Assembly: GCA_963457665.1 (NCBI GenBank)
Contig: OY735206.1
Coordinates: 25,371,710 to 25,435,709, forward strand
Length of the DNA: 64,000 nucleotides
Direction of reading: 5' to 3'
Source of the DNA: Thysanoteuthis rhombus
Taxonomy: Eukaryota > Mollusca > Cephalopoda > Oegopsida > Thysanoteuthidae
Below are positions 23,890 to 33,600 of this stretch, in pieces; within the stretch, counting starts at the first letter, position 1, and each line of letters opens with the position of its first letter. Made by a program: the position numbers and the translations under genes. A model generated the notes under the pieces. It saw only the letters and a list, made by a program, of their open reading frames with translations, was not told where the DNA came from and did no database searches.

Positions 23890-24030
23890 TTGGGGAGCAT
23901 CCTCAGTAAAAGCATTTCTGTTTTCTTTTTTTCCTCTATGAGAAGCTCAGTCCGTTCACCAACCAATTCTTCCAAATTGCATTGATATCTCTCCATCATG
24001 AACATCATATTATCAAATATATTCCTTTTC
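23890..24030 (-). CDS. Receptor guanylate cyclase, exon: dimerisation helix / linker
   Basis: This 141-bp exon (phase 2 in, phase 2 out) encodes the amphipathic signalling helix between the kinase-homology and cyclase domains. It starts K-R-N-I-F-D-N-M-M and runs through M-M-E-R-Y, then N-L-E-E-L-V-x-E-R-T and E-E-K-K-K-T-E to L-L-x-R-M-L-P. This coiled-coil is strongly conserved in particulate guanylate cyclases and holds the two cyclase domains in register as a dimer. The acceptor is TTTTTAG and the donor GTAAGT. The last codon is split AA|G and is completed by the exon at 13249 to give Lys. Its intron neighbours carry the long (TA)n tract at 24.08-24.24 kb, starting only about 50 bp upstream of the acceptor. 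Confidence 0.95.
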
Positions 24031-24077
24031 CTAAAAAGAAAAACAAACATAAAAAAGCATTAGTGTACAAGTTTAAG

Positions 24078-24081
24078 TATA

Positions 24082-24152
<71 letters not shown>

Positions 24153-24158
24153 ATATAC

Positions 24159-24242
<84 letters not shown>
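24078..24242. repeat. Long (TA)n(GT)n(TA)n tract
   Basis: About 165 bp: TA, a 20-bp GT run and then more TA. It sits about 50 bp upstream of the acceptor of the cyclase linker exon (24030), overlapping the zone where the branch point and pyrimidine tract normally lie. Confidence 0.96.
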
Positions 24243-24244
<2 letters not shown>

Positions 24245-24313
24245 CAATATTTTTGTCATGTCTGAATTTTGTTATAGTTGGACTATATTCCTCGTCTATA
24301 CTGTTATTTCTTT

Positions 24314-24331
24314 CACGGCTTTTCGGCCGTG
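24314..24331. other. Strong short hairpin beside a (TA)n tract
   Basis: CACGGCTTTTCGGCCGTG forms a 6-bp GC-rich stem with a 6-nt loop. On the minus strand it is preceded by GCTTGATGAAA and followed by AAAG, about 70 nt before a (TA)n tract (24242-24078). The layout echoes the hammerhead-bearing Penelope end at 19.4 kb, but the CUGANGA box is not intact. It is in the 30.8-kb cyclase intron. Confidence 0.6.
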
Positions 24332-24964
24332 TTTCATCAAGCCTTCTTTGGTCTGATTTTTCTCTTGACTGTCCAATGGATGAACACAATATACGAGACA
24401 CGAATGAAGTGAAGTAAAGTCTGAAAACGCTCAATAAGCATGAATCTTTGATGCGATATTCACGCGAAAAAATATCCAAAATCGGCAAGTTTACATCTCA
24501 CATCACTCCAATAATTGGAGAAACAACTTTTCTTTCATCTATAGCATCAGTAAAAACATGAAAACATTTTTTAAAAATTAGCAAATATTGAATTTAAATA
24601 GAGTTATAGCAACGTTATCAAACCAACCCCAATTGGGTAAAGGGCAAATCAATAGAATGAAATGAAAAGCAAGAGGAATTGTAAAAAAAAAAAATTGTAA
24701 ATCCTTAAATGCTTGTTAGCATCTCATTTGCCACGTTGCATACGGTTTTTTTTTTCATTGTTTCAGATACCAAACAGTAAGTTAGCAGCTATATTCAACT
24801 AGAAAAATCTTTTTTTGAGATCAATAGCTAATATAATACTTCTTTGACTTGATTGTATGACGGCATAGTAAGAAATATATATATTGGATTTAAACGGCAC
24901 ACCAACTCAGTACTCAATTAAATTATAGACTTCGATAGACATCATTGAAACTGTTAGAAAACTA

Positions 24965-25195
24965 TAATGGTAATGGGCTGGACATTTTTCAAGAATGTTA
25001 GAAAACTGCTCGATATTTCATTTCTCAACGTGGATCGCAAAGATCAGGGGCGAGGCTGTGGCCAATTGAAAGTAATATGGCGTCACAGTCTAGATAAATT
25101 TAGGAAGTACTGGCTCTTCAATGTCCATGATAGAGAGGTGTGGTGAATCTTTCGAAAGTTCCATATCAAATAATAGACTGACGATGATAAAGCTG
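24965..25195 (+). repeat. RTE-like 3' end fragment
   Basis: This plus-strand fragment matches the 3' end seen at 9750-9960 and 48950-49190. Shared landmarks are ATGGGCTGGACATTTT, a TTTAGGAAGTACT segment and CATGATAGAGAGGTGTGGTG, ending in GACTGACGATGATAA. No open frame remains. Confidence 0.65.
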
Positions 25196-25667
25196 CACAC
25201 ATTATTGTACCAATGCTCACTGTTCGAGAACCACAACACTCTTGAATAAACATCTCTCAGTAAAGGTGTTGAACGTCAGATGATTTTTTTTTCAATCATT
25301 TATCATTTGATTGATCGTTTCTGTTAAATGTTTTGTCGATTCTTCCCGAATAAATTCAAGTTAAATTACATTCAGAACAATTACTTGCTGTCGAGTACAT
25401 AAAAGCAACGGAAAAAAAACAATGGGTCGGTAACAGGGGCGTACTGAAGGGGGTGGGGATGGTAGCACAACCCCATTGCTCACTCTGTCGGTAAATTTTT
25501 CCCAGGGTTGCCAAGTGAACAAGTGATATCTATATCCGGATGATATTTTTTCAAGTTCAGCCGATAGAAATATACGAAGGCCGATTAAATCTGGTTGGAT
25601 CAAAGTAACTGTGCAATGTTTATAGATAATTTGTTCTTAGTACACGTTGGTTGTAATCGATGAAGAA

Positions 25668-25731
25668 CACTCACGGACACACACTCAGTCACTCAGTCAA
25701 TCAGTCACTCACTCACACACACACACACACA

Positions 25732-25795
<64 letters not shown>
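25668..25795. repeat. (TCAC/CAGT)n(CA)n(TA)n tract
   Basis: CACTCAGTCACTCAGTCAAT repeats, a CA run and a ~60-bp TA run. Confidence 0.94.
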
Positions 25796-25800
<5 letters not shown>

Positions 25801-26261
25801 TAGCCATTTTAAAGGCGGTTCCAGTTATGAATTACCAGACATACTTGGCAATTTTTTTTCCTTGAATCGGTCTGTACGCCGACTTTGTCAGCACATTGGG
25901 AGCCTGCATGGCCACTCCCTCAGTAAATTACAGGAATTTCACCCATCCTTCCAATGAAAAAAAAAAGACTCAGTAGGTACGCCTCTGATTGGTAGGCAGG
26001 TTTAACCTTTCATGTTTCAAAATGTCTGCTACCACTGCTTTAGAATGGCTGGCGCTGCTGGCAAATTCATAGTCAAAGAAGCAGACGACAATAACTCTAA
26101 CACTCACTGAAGAAATGCAAACTACCTAATAACACTAACCCCCCCCCCCCGAATGGCTCCAATGGGCAATGGCTATTCTGAAAAGTAATAGATAGAAATT
26201 GTCAGGAGGTTGTTGGAACTTTCTGTTCAAAAACACTCCCCGGGGAAATTCACGAATATAT

Positions 26262-26801
26262 TGGAATAATTTTCACACCAAGTGCCTGGTAGTCACAAGT
26301 GGAGACCTAGTGACACCAAGTCTACTCAAATCTCTACCCATCCTTTTCTCACTCTCACAGTCCACAGCAGTGCCACAGATAACAGTTTCACATCAGATGC
26401 CCGATGATTGCACAGGTCTCTACCTTCCCCCTCATATCGTTCTCACCTATTACTACAGCGCTGTGGTTTGTATTGTCTCTATCTTGCCTATTTTTGTTTG
26501 TTTGTCAGACCATCACTAACAGCCAGGGGTCGTATGTTTCATACTTGGTCTGTAAAGTCCCAATGCTTCCTCTTATCACCAGTCGCTCAAGTCTTGTTTC
26601 CAGTGTCTTTGGGACGGTTCCGAGTGCACCTCCTATTACTGATACTACCCTGACTTTCATGTTCCACACCTTCTTCATCTCCCTTGTCAGATCCTAGTAT
26701 TTCCATAGTTTTTCACTTTCTTTCCCATTTAGACTGTAATCTGCAGGCATGGCCCCATCTATTATCTGTCAGGTTCCTTTTCTCTTGTCCACCATTGCCA
26801 G
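26262..26801 (-). pseudogene. 5'-truncated relative of the R2/R4-type retrotransposon
   Basis: This stretch parallels 26861-27400 of the intact element: a 3' UTR-like part (CACACCAAGTGCCTGG versus CACACCAGTTGCCTGG) and then the C-terminal endonuclease region in the same minus-strand orientation. Matching landmarks include TTTGGGACGGTTCC and TTCATGTTCCACACCTTCTT. It is clearly diverged and lacks everything upstream of the endonuclease. Its upstream end stops exactly at the ATT tract that forms the tail of the intact element. The far end shows only a decayed AATAATT tail. Confidence 0.82.
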
Positions 26802-26860
<59 letters not shown>

Positions 26861-27101
26861 GAATCTCACACCAGTTGCCTGGTGGTAACCGCTGGAGTTT
26901 GAGTGACAGCAAGTCTCCTCAAGTCTCCAGCCCTCCTCTCCTCGTACTCATAGATCGCAGTAATTTTGCGACTTACAGTTTCACACCGGTTGCCCAGTGG
27001 TTATCGCTGAAGGCTGAGTGACAATAAGTCTCCTCAGGTCTTCAGCTAACGTCTCCTCTCTCTTTCGCATATCATGACAGAGCTACGATTCGTTGCAGTC
27101 C

Positions 27102-30100
27102 TTATATCTCTAGCACCTTCCTCAGTATCCGTCCAGTGCCCAGCAGTGCTGTGGTCTGTACGGTCTCTATCCTCCCCCTAATCCCGATCTCCTCCAGTCT
27201 CTCCCTCAGCGTTTTGGGGACAGTTCCTAGTGCTCCCACTATGACCGGTACTACCCTGGTTTTCATGTTCCACATTTTCTTTAACTCCCTTGCTAGGTCC
27301 TGGTATTTTTCCCTTTTCTCACCCTCCTTCTTTTTTACTCTATGGTCTGCAGGTACAGCAACGTCTACTATTTGGCAGGCCCTCCTTTTTTTGTCTACTA
27401 TTACTAAGTCCGGCCTTCTTGCCTGGATGAGGTGGTCAGTTTGGATGTCGAAGTCCCACAGTAGTTTGTGGTTGTCATTCTCCAAAACTGCCTCTAGCTT
27501 GTGCTGATACCACTTTTCCCCATGGTTGAATCCCATTTGTTTACTTAGTTCCCAGTGTATCATCGTTGCTACTCTATCGTGTCTATGCTTATACTCCTTC
27601 TGGGCGAGTTGGCTACATTCACTAGTTATGTGGTTTACTGTCTCATCTCTTTCACCGCACATGCAGCATTTGCTGTTTGTCTGTGTTCTATCGATTTTTG
27701 CTTTTATGTAGTTTGTCCTTATGCTTTTGTTTTGGGCTGCCATGATGAGCGATTCTGTTTCTCTCTTAAGGTTTCCCTTTCGTAACCACGTCCATGATTT
27801 CTCGTCTGCTATATCTTTTATCTGTCTTTTAAACTCGCCGTACAATTTTTTCCCTTCCCACTTTTCTTTTCTAGTTTGCTGTACTGTTCCATTGTTTTCT
27901 ACTTTATTGTTTGTCGCACTATCCCTCGCGCTCTTTATGATTTCTTCATTATTTGTTTGCACATATCTATCTAGGACTACCTTAGCTCTCTGGACACAAT
28001 CTTCTATGCTGATGAGCCCCCTACCACCTTCTTTTCTCTTAACGTATAGCCTATCTGTATCATCCCTAGGATGTAATGCTTTATGCATCGTCATAAGTTT
28101 CCTTGTTCGCCTATCCATTGATTGGAGCTCTTCCTTTGTCCATCCTAGGAATGGTCCTGTATACCTAACTACTGACACAGCCCAGGTGTTCATTCCTTTT
28201 ATTAGATTTCTGCTATTTAATTTGGTTTCTAATATTTTCCTTATCCTTCTGAGGTATTCTCTCTTAATTTTCTCCTTCATCTCTTCCCGTTTTATCGTGT
28301 CACATTCAAGGACACCTAGGTACTTGTATCGGTCTTGTGCAGTTAATGCCCTAATCTTGCTGTTGTCCGGAAGTTCAATTCCCTCAGTCATTGAAAGCCT
28401 TCCTTTATGCATCACCATGATTGCGCATTTTTCTATCCCAAACTCCATTCCTATGTCCTCACTATATTCCCTTACTTCGTTGAACAGAGTCTCAAGCTCT
28501 CCCCTGTTTTTTGCAAACAATTTAATATCGTCCATGTACATTAAGTGGTTGACCTTTCCTTTTGTTTTAGAGAAGTGGTATCCTTTGCTGTTTCTCAGGA
28601 TTCTGTTAAGCGGTATCATTGTTAGAACAAATAATAGTGGGGACAACGAGTCTCCTTGGAAGATTCCCCTTTTTATCCCTACCTCGGCTAGTTTGTCCCC
28701 TGCGGCTGTCAAATCTACTTTCCAGTCTTTCATTGAATTACCAATAAATTTAACCACCGGTTCGCTAATTTTGAACATTCTAAGGCATTCGAGTATCCAG
28801 CTATGTGGAATCATATCGTATGCCTTTTTGTAATCTATCCATCCCATTGCGATATTCTTTCTCCTTTTCCTTACTTCTTTTAAGATCATCTGGTCTATGT
28901 AGAGTAAATCGTTTGCCCCTTTGGTTCCTATCCTACACCCTTTCTGTTCTTCTGGTAGTAGCCCCCTTCTATCCATTGACATGTATATTCTCTCTGCTAT
29001 TTGCCCGGTCAGGATTTTCCACATAAGTGGTAGGCAAGTGATTGGTCTATAGTTGCTTGCTATGTTCCCCTTCCCCAGGTCTTTTTGGATGAGGGTGGTT
29101 CTGCCTTTAGTCATCCATTCTGGTGCTTTGCCTTCATTTAGACAATTTTGGAGTAGGTGGGTGAGTCTGCCGTGTAACGTGGTGAACTTTTTGAACCAAT
29201 ACCCATGGATCCCGTCGGGACCCGGTGCTTTCCAGTTGGCTACTTTCCTAAGAGTATGTTTCAATGTGGTTTCATTCAGTACTATTGGTTCTCCCTTGTC
29301 TATATTTTCTAGTTCTTTTCTCATGTTTCCTAACCATTGCGGTGTTACATTGTGTCTTTTTGGGTGCCCCCATATGCTATTCCAATAGTTCTTGGCCTCT
29401 GTGGCATCTGGTTTTATGTCCTGCCTTCTTTCCCCATTTAAATCTTGGTAAAACTTTTTCTCATTGTTTTGGAATGTGCGGTTTTGTGTGTATTGGGCCG
29501 ATCTTAGTCTGTATCTTTTTAGTCTTGCCTCTTTAGCTAGTCTTTTCTGGTGTAACTCTTCAACTACAGTTGCGATGCCTTTTTGCGCTACCTTATATTT
29601 GTTATAAAGTCTTACTCGTGGTCTGTCTGTGTGTGGTGTATTTCTAAGCAGTACTTCGTCTCTCTGTAGTTGGGAGATCTGCCTTTGTAACCTTCTCTCC
29701 CAGTTGGGTTTCCCTTCCCTATTAGTACCCAGGTTCCTATCTTGTGTTGTGAAGCTTTGTGCTACCATTTTCGCCCCTGCATAAATTAGGTTGTTGAGTT
29801 CTAGGAGGGTGTCTGTTTCTATGTGCTGTAAGAGGCAGTTGACCTGTTCGGTCACTTCTCCGACTTTCTTTCTATCTTTGTCTCTTAGGGAGGGGAGTGT
29901 TGTTTTCTCTCCTCGCATGATCTCTTTCAAAGCTTGTATTTTGCTTTTCTCTTCTTCCGTTGGTGCCTCGGCATCACCCTCTGGTGCGTAGCTTACTGTG
30001 GGGGTCTCATGGGGGATTATTCTAGTTTTGTTATTGGTACTAGTTGTGCTGGGGGGGCATTTTTCAGATGTGTCACCTGAATCTCTCTCTACATTAATGC

Positions 30101-30692
30101 GAATCTCTAGTAGTTCAGTCTCAGACAACCATACTTGGTCAGCAAGGCGTTGGTTCGATACTTCCACAGCAGATTTTTCCCTCCATATTTGGAGCATACG
30201 CTCCCTATAAGATCGCACTGAAGGCTTGCTTTTATAGTAACAGTACATAACTAGTCTATTCTCTTCCCTTGTCCATCTCTTTCTCTTGTTCTTTATAGCA
30301 GTCGCCCCATGAGGACTGCGCTTCCCCTGGATATCGCTAGTGGTATACGAGTTTGGGCCAACAGTAGCTGTGTGACGACTGTGTCCCTCCTGAAGGCCAT
30401 TAAGGGTACACGAGCCGAGATTTTGGCCAGCAGTCACAGGATGACGACCGGGTCCCTCCTGGTGGCTAACAAGGGAACACCTGCCGGTTACGACACACAG
30501 GTCTTGGATCTGTGCCCCGTTTTTTGCGGTAAAATGGTTTGGTTGTACTGTCATGATTGGGGTTTTTGGTTCTTTGGAGGTAGTACCAGACCTTGGTGGG
30601 TTGGTTAAGACCGATGTGAGTCGGAAATAGCCCAAGAGCCCCACCGGCCCTTTTGGTTCTTTTAAGGTAGTGCCATACCTTGGTGGGTTCAT
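27102..30692 (-). CDS. Intact ORF of an R2/R4-type non-LTR retrotransposon (RT plus restriction-like endonuclease)
   Basis: A single 1196-residue frame without stops. Residues 1-135 are low-complexity and partly repeat-encoded, so the true start may be later. About 137-200 is a Myb-like DNA-binding segment (R-K-R-W-T-R-E-E-N, then Q-R-L-A-D-Q). The reverse transcriptase runs from about 485 to 765, with K-A-P-G-P-D-G, N-Y-R-P-I, W-I-D-Y-K-K-A-Y (motif A Asp620), G-I-F-Q-G-D-S-L-S-P and the Y-M-D-D centre at 719-722. A CX2CX8HX4C knuckle lies at 1009-1026, followed by an R-P-D-(14)-D restriction-like endonuclease at 1093-1110. This order is known from site-oriented non-LTR elements (R2, R4/Dong, NeSL, HERO). 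All expected catalytic residues are present, so it may be a recent and possibly active copy inside a guanylate cyclase intron. Confidence 0.95.
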   Translation of the reverse strand: MNPPRYGTTLKEPKGPVGLLGYFRLTSVLTNPPRSGTTSKEPKTPIMTVQPNHFTAKNGAQIQDLCVVTGRCSLVSHQEGPGRHPVTAGQNLGSCTLNGLQEGHSRHTATVGPNSYTTSDIQGKRSPHGATAIKNKRKRWTREENRLVMYCYYKSKPSVRSYRERMLQIWREKSAVEVSNQRLADQVWLSETELLEIRINVERDSGDTSEKCPPSTTSTNNKTRIIPHETPTVSYAPEGDAEAPTEEEKSKIQALKEIMRGEKTTLPSLRDKDRKKVGEVTEQVNCLLQHIETDTLLELNNLIYAGAKMVAQSFTTQDRNLGTNREGKPNWERRLQRQISQLQRDEVLLRNTPHTDRPRVRLYNKYKVAQKGIATVVEELHQKRLAKEARLKRYRLRSAQYTQNRTFQNNEKKFYQDLNGERRQDIKPDATEAKNYWNSIWGHPKRHNVTPQWLGNMRKELENIDKGEPIVLNETTLKHTLRKVANWKAPGPDGIHGYWFKKFTTLHGRLTHLLQNCLNEGKAPEWMTKGRTTLIQKDLGKGNIASNYRPITCLPLMWKILTGQIAERIYMSMDRRGLLPEEQKGCRIGTKGANDLLYIDQMILKEVRKRRKNIAMGWIDYKKAYDMIPHSWILECLRMFKISEPVVKFIGNSMKDWKVDLTAAGDKLAEVGIKRGIFQGDSLSPLLFVLTMIPLNRILRNSKGYHFSKTKGKVNHLMYMDDIKLFAKNRGELETLFNEVREYSEDIGMEFGIEKCAIMVMHKGRLSMTEGIELPDNSKIRALTAQDRYKYLGVLECDTIKREEMKEKIKREYLRRIRKILETKLNSRNLIKGMNTWAVSVVRYTGPFLGWTKEELQSMDRRTRKLMTMHKALHPRDDTDRLYVKRKEGGRGLISIEDCVQRAKVVLDRYVQTNNEEIIKSARDSATNNKVENNGTVQQTRKEKWEGKKLYGEFKRQIKDIADEKSWTWLRKGNLKRETESLIMAAQNKSIRTNYIKAKIDRTQTNSKCCMCGERDETVNHITSECSQLAQKEYKHRHDRVATMIHWELSKQMGFNHGEKWYQHKLEAVLENDNHKLLWDFDIQTDHLIQARRPDLVIVDKKRRACQIVDVAVPADHRVKKKEGEKREKYQDLARELKKMWNMKTRVVPVIVGALGTVPKTLRERLEEIGIRGRIETVQTTALLGTGRILRKVLEI

Positions 30693-30737
30693 TGAGACCT
30701 ATGTGCACAGTGGTAATCAAAGAGCCCCACCAGCTCC
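30566..30737 (-). repeat. Two tandem ~86-bp units at the retrotransposon 5' end
   Basis: Two adjacent diverged units (about 30566-30651 and 30652-30737) share TTTTGGTTCTTT, the run CCTTGGTGGGTT and AGAGCCCCACC. The open frame continues into them, producing the repeated N-P-P-R-x-G-T-T peptide at residues 2-38. Tandem 5'-UTR units are common promoters or translation-control sequences in retrotransposons. Here that role is inference. An initiator Met after these units is quite possible. Confidence 0.75.
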
Positions 30738-30760
30738 TACCACCCAGGGTATGGCCTCAC

Positions 30761-30928
30761 AAGGGCAAGCCATTCAGGCTTGCAGAGATATCTATCTAGT
30801 GATATGACATTTGCCTGATTGTTGAACTAAAGAAATAACACTAAGCCTTTTTCTTGGGGAGGGGGGGTTGCGTACATAAAAGATCATATGTCTCCCTTAA
30901 ATGTCATAAGTCTTGACTTAGTATAAGT
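30761..30928. other. Junction between retrotransposon 5' end and direct repeat A
   Basis: A short stretch that may still belong to the element's 5' UTR. It contains a G run (GGGGAGGGGGGGTT) and no coding signal. Confidence 0.5.
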
Positions 30929-31201
30929 TTCGATATTCGTTGTTTTTTTTCTTCTTCTTCTTCTTCCAATGCCCGCTGGGTAGATAGATGGCCAAGCGAC
31001 CACCGCCAATTTATACTATACTAATCTCGGGGGCGGGGGGGGGGGAGGAGGTTGCAAGTGGAAAAGTTCATTCACACACACACACATATATATGTATACT
31101 CGCCCCTCGCTTTTCTATACTTCTATGGGACAACTCCTTTTGAAATATAAATTATAAATATAATAATTTTAAATTTAATTTTAATTCCACTTACCCACGT
31201 G
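30929..31201. repeat. Direct repeat A (~272 bp)
   Basis: Nearly identical to 31639-31911 in the same orientation. Both start TTCGATATTCGTTG, pass through a TTC run, CCAATGCCCGCTGGGTAGAT, a G-rich run, a CA/TA run and CGCCCCTCGCTTTTCTATAC, and end CACTTACCCACGT. The 437-bp interval between the copies contains no open frame. There is no primer-binding site, polypurine tract or TG...CA terminus to support an LTR. Confidence 0.9.
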
Positions 31202-31638
31202 CAGGTCTAAGAAAAAACAACTTTTTTCGACTTGGCAGTGGTCTTCTCATTGCAAGAGAAAATTCCTCAGACTCACAAAGAAAACCATCTCAGAGGTACA
31301 AAGATACCATCAAAATATCAAGAATAATCAACCAAAGTAGAATATCATTAGAATGTTCGAAGATAATCAGAGTTCATCTCAAAGCCAACCGTTAAGTATC
31401 ATTAGAATCTAAAGAAAACTTCTTTAACTAAGCCCCGAACAAAATCATCCAGGGCAGCCTGTAGTCAAAATAGCATTGTTATTATTAATATCATTATTAT
31501 TATTATTATTGTTAATGATAAGACATTCAATCACAGAGTAAATTTTAAAATCTAGCCTGAGTTAGTTAGGTCTTCAAAGTAAGTCACCAGAATTCATCCT
31601 GAAAAAGGAGGCCTTTTGTCAAAATGTGGTAGACTGTC
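31202..31638. other. Interval between direct repeats A and B
   Basis: AT-rich sequence without an open frame. It holds an ATT-rich run at 31475-31512 and nothing else recognisable. It could be the rest of a 710-bp unit duplicated in tandem, or the interior of a small non-autonomous element. Confidence 0.6.
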
Positions 31639-31911
31639 TTCGATATTCGTTGTTTTTTTTCTTTCTTCTTCTTCTTCTTCCAATGCCCGCTGGGTAGATA
31701 GATGGCCAAGCGACCACCGCCAATTTATACTATACTAATCTCGGGGGCGGGGGGGGAGGAGGTTGCAAGTGGAAAAGTTCATTCACACACACACACATAT
31801 ATATGTATACTCGCCCCTCGCTTTTCTATACTTCTATGGGACAACCCCTTTTGAAATATAAATTATAAATATAATAATTTTAAATTTAATTTTAATTCCA
31901 CTTACCCACGT
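31639..31911. repeat. Direct repeat B (~272 bp)
   Basis: Second copy of direct repeat A. It ends precisely at the ATT tract of the truncated retrotransposon at 31.9 kb, so on the minus strand it begins right after that element's TAA tail. The few differences from copy A are in the TTC and G runs and single bases, so the duplication is young. Confidence 0.9.
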
Positions 31912-32388
31912 ATTATTATTATTATTATTTGCAATCTCTCACCAGTTGCCTGATGGTTAGTGACGTAGAGTGACAGCAAGTCTCCGGCCCTCCTCTCCTC
32001 ATTTTCATAGACCACACTAATACTATGGTTTACAGTTTCGAACCATTTGCTTGGTGGTCATTGCTGAAGGCTGAGTGACAATAAGTCTCCTCGGGTCTTC
32101 AGCCCACATCTGTTCTATCATGCCAGTGCTGTGGTTCACATATCCGCTTTCATTTCCCTTTTTCTGTCAGGCCACCTTGAGATTTAGTGTTGCAGTTCTC
32201 ATATTTCTAACAATTTCCCTTTGTATCCGTGCAGTTCCTGGCAGTGCTGTGGTTTGTACAGCCTCAACCCTTCATTTCATTCCAAACTTCTCCAGTCCCG
32301 CACTCAGTGTCATTGGGACAGTTCCTATTGCGCCTATAATTACTGGTACTGCCTCAACTTTCATATTCCACATTATTATTATTATTAT
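31910..32388 (-). pseudogene. Second 5'-truncated relative of the same retrotransposon, flanked by ATT tracts
   Basis: Minus-strand order is: (ATT) tract at 32373-32388, C-terminal ORF remnant (about 32372-32220), 3' UTR (about 32200-31931), and a terminal ATT tract at 31911-31930. The match to the intact copy is clear at GTTGCCTG, GCTGAGTGACAATAAGTCTC and CAGTGCTGTGGTTTGTAC. Trinucleotide tracts lie on both sides of a severely truncated copy. That is what would be expected if the element inserted into a TAA microsatellite. Confidence 0.8.
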
Positions 32389-33084
32389 CTAGATGTTTCT
32401 AAACGTATTTTTAAAAGTTGTTTCATGTTTTCCAGTGGACAACGCCAGTGATATGAATGAAACTTTTTCTGACTATATTTATTTTTTGATTGGATGTCTG
32501 GGTGTAGACTTTTTTTGTTTACGTCGTTGCATTTCACTCTGCATACTTGATGTTTCTGTTATAGTCTGACTTGTTTTTGGCTCCTTGAGAACCTGTTAGA
32601 ATGATAATTAGCCGAGTAATCACCGGTCAATTAAGAAGTGCGTCACTGCCACAACTGTTCCCAATATCAACCTTGGGAAATTAAGAAAAAGAAGAAGAAA
32701 AAGATGTAAAAGTTTTTAGAGAGTCAATTTGTTTTCCATTTCTTATATTTTCGAATAGTTTGGGTAATATAGTGTCCTCTTTATCGGCCGTCGAATTATC
32801 CCGCTAATTATCAATTATCAGTCTAATGAGTTATCGGAAGTTTCAGTTCTGGTCAGAGAAAGACAAAAACAAGAACAGGGCTTACCAAAAGAAAATACCA
32901 ACAAGATGTATCATACATGCAAGAAATGAAAATCCAAGCTGAAATCGATATCGAAGAGACTGGTAGACGGCATCACGAGAATTTGTAGGAGAATTGTCTC
33001 TTATTCATGACGATGCAAGACAGTATTAGAACTATATCATCATCATTATCATCACTATCAATATCCACAACAGCCAGTAAGAGT

Positions 33085-33420
33085 CACCTACTGCGGGGAA
33101 GGATTCTCTTATCTCCTTCCATGACGACCACAGTTGTGCTAGCCCTGGCCATATCATAGCGCCAAACGTTTATATCTGATCACTCCATCTTGTGTCTAGT
33201 CCTTTCATGCTGCTTTTACCGCCCGATTACACCAATCGGTTATACTTTTGCTCGAACTGTTATCATCTCTTCTTGCTAAATGCCTACTCCATCTCCATTT
33301 TCTTGTTTATTGATTTGTATAATATTTTCCATAGTCTCCTTTTGGATCAATATTGATATTTTGGCTATTTCTTAAATTCATTTCCCATATAAATCTTTCC
33401 ATGGCTCTCTGAGCGGTTCT
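33085..33420 (-). repeat. Probable RTE-like 3' region
   Basis: An ATC-rich run (33037-33062) is followed by a segment resembling the antisense 3' region of animal RTE/LINE elements: CTACTGCGGGGAAGGATT, then a region around CCGCCCGATTACACCAATCG. The recognition is by general pattern, not by alignment to an intact copy in this window. Confidence 0.45.
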
Positions 33421-33502
33421 ATATTGGTTTTCAAAATAAAAACCATATATGAATATCTACATATCGATATCTATCTATATATCAATCTCCCTCCCTCTTA
33501 TT

Positions 33503-33505
<3 letters not shown>

Positions 33506-33585
<80 letters not shown>

Positions 33586-33600
33586 GTATATATATATATG
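33506..33600. repeat. (TC)n(TA)n microsatellite
   Basis: TC run (33506-33533) then TA run with one TTTATG interruption. Confidence 0.96.

Larger units (their letters stand above)
26802..30760 (-). mobile_element. Near full-length R2/R4-type non-LTR retrotransposon with (TAA)n tail
   Basis: The element reads on the minus strand. The 5' region at about 30740-30560 contains two tandem ~86-bp units. The large ORF follows, then about 240 bp of 3' UTR (27101-26861) and a 3' tail of about 20 TAA units (26802-26860 on the plus strand as ATT). The 5' border was placed only by the end of the tandem units and is uncertain. The tail abuts a decayed, 5'-truncated relative in the same orientation. The 3' UTR includes a motif also found beside the other relatives, GCTGAGTGACAATAAGTCTC on the plus strand. 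Confidence 0.85.

Noticed and set aside
27721..28833. 370-codon open frame on the plus strand
   Set aside because: Exactly antisense to the retrotransposon ORF and without protein features of its own; a shadow frame.
30929..31911. Miniature LTR retrotransposon (TRIM) made of the paired direct repeats
   Set aside because: No TG...CA ends, no primer-binding site after the first repeat and no polypurine tract before the second in either orientation.
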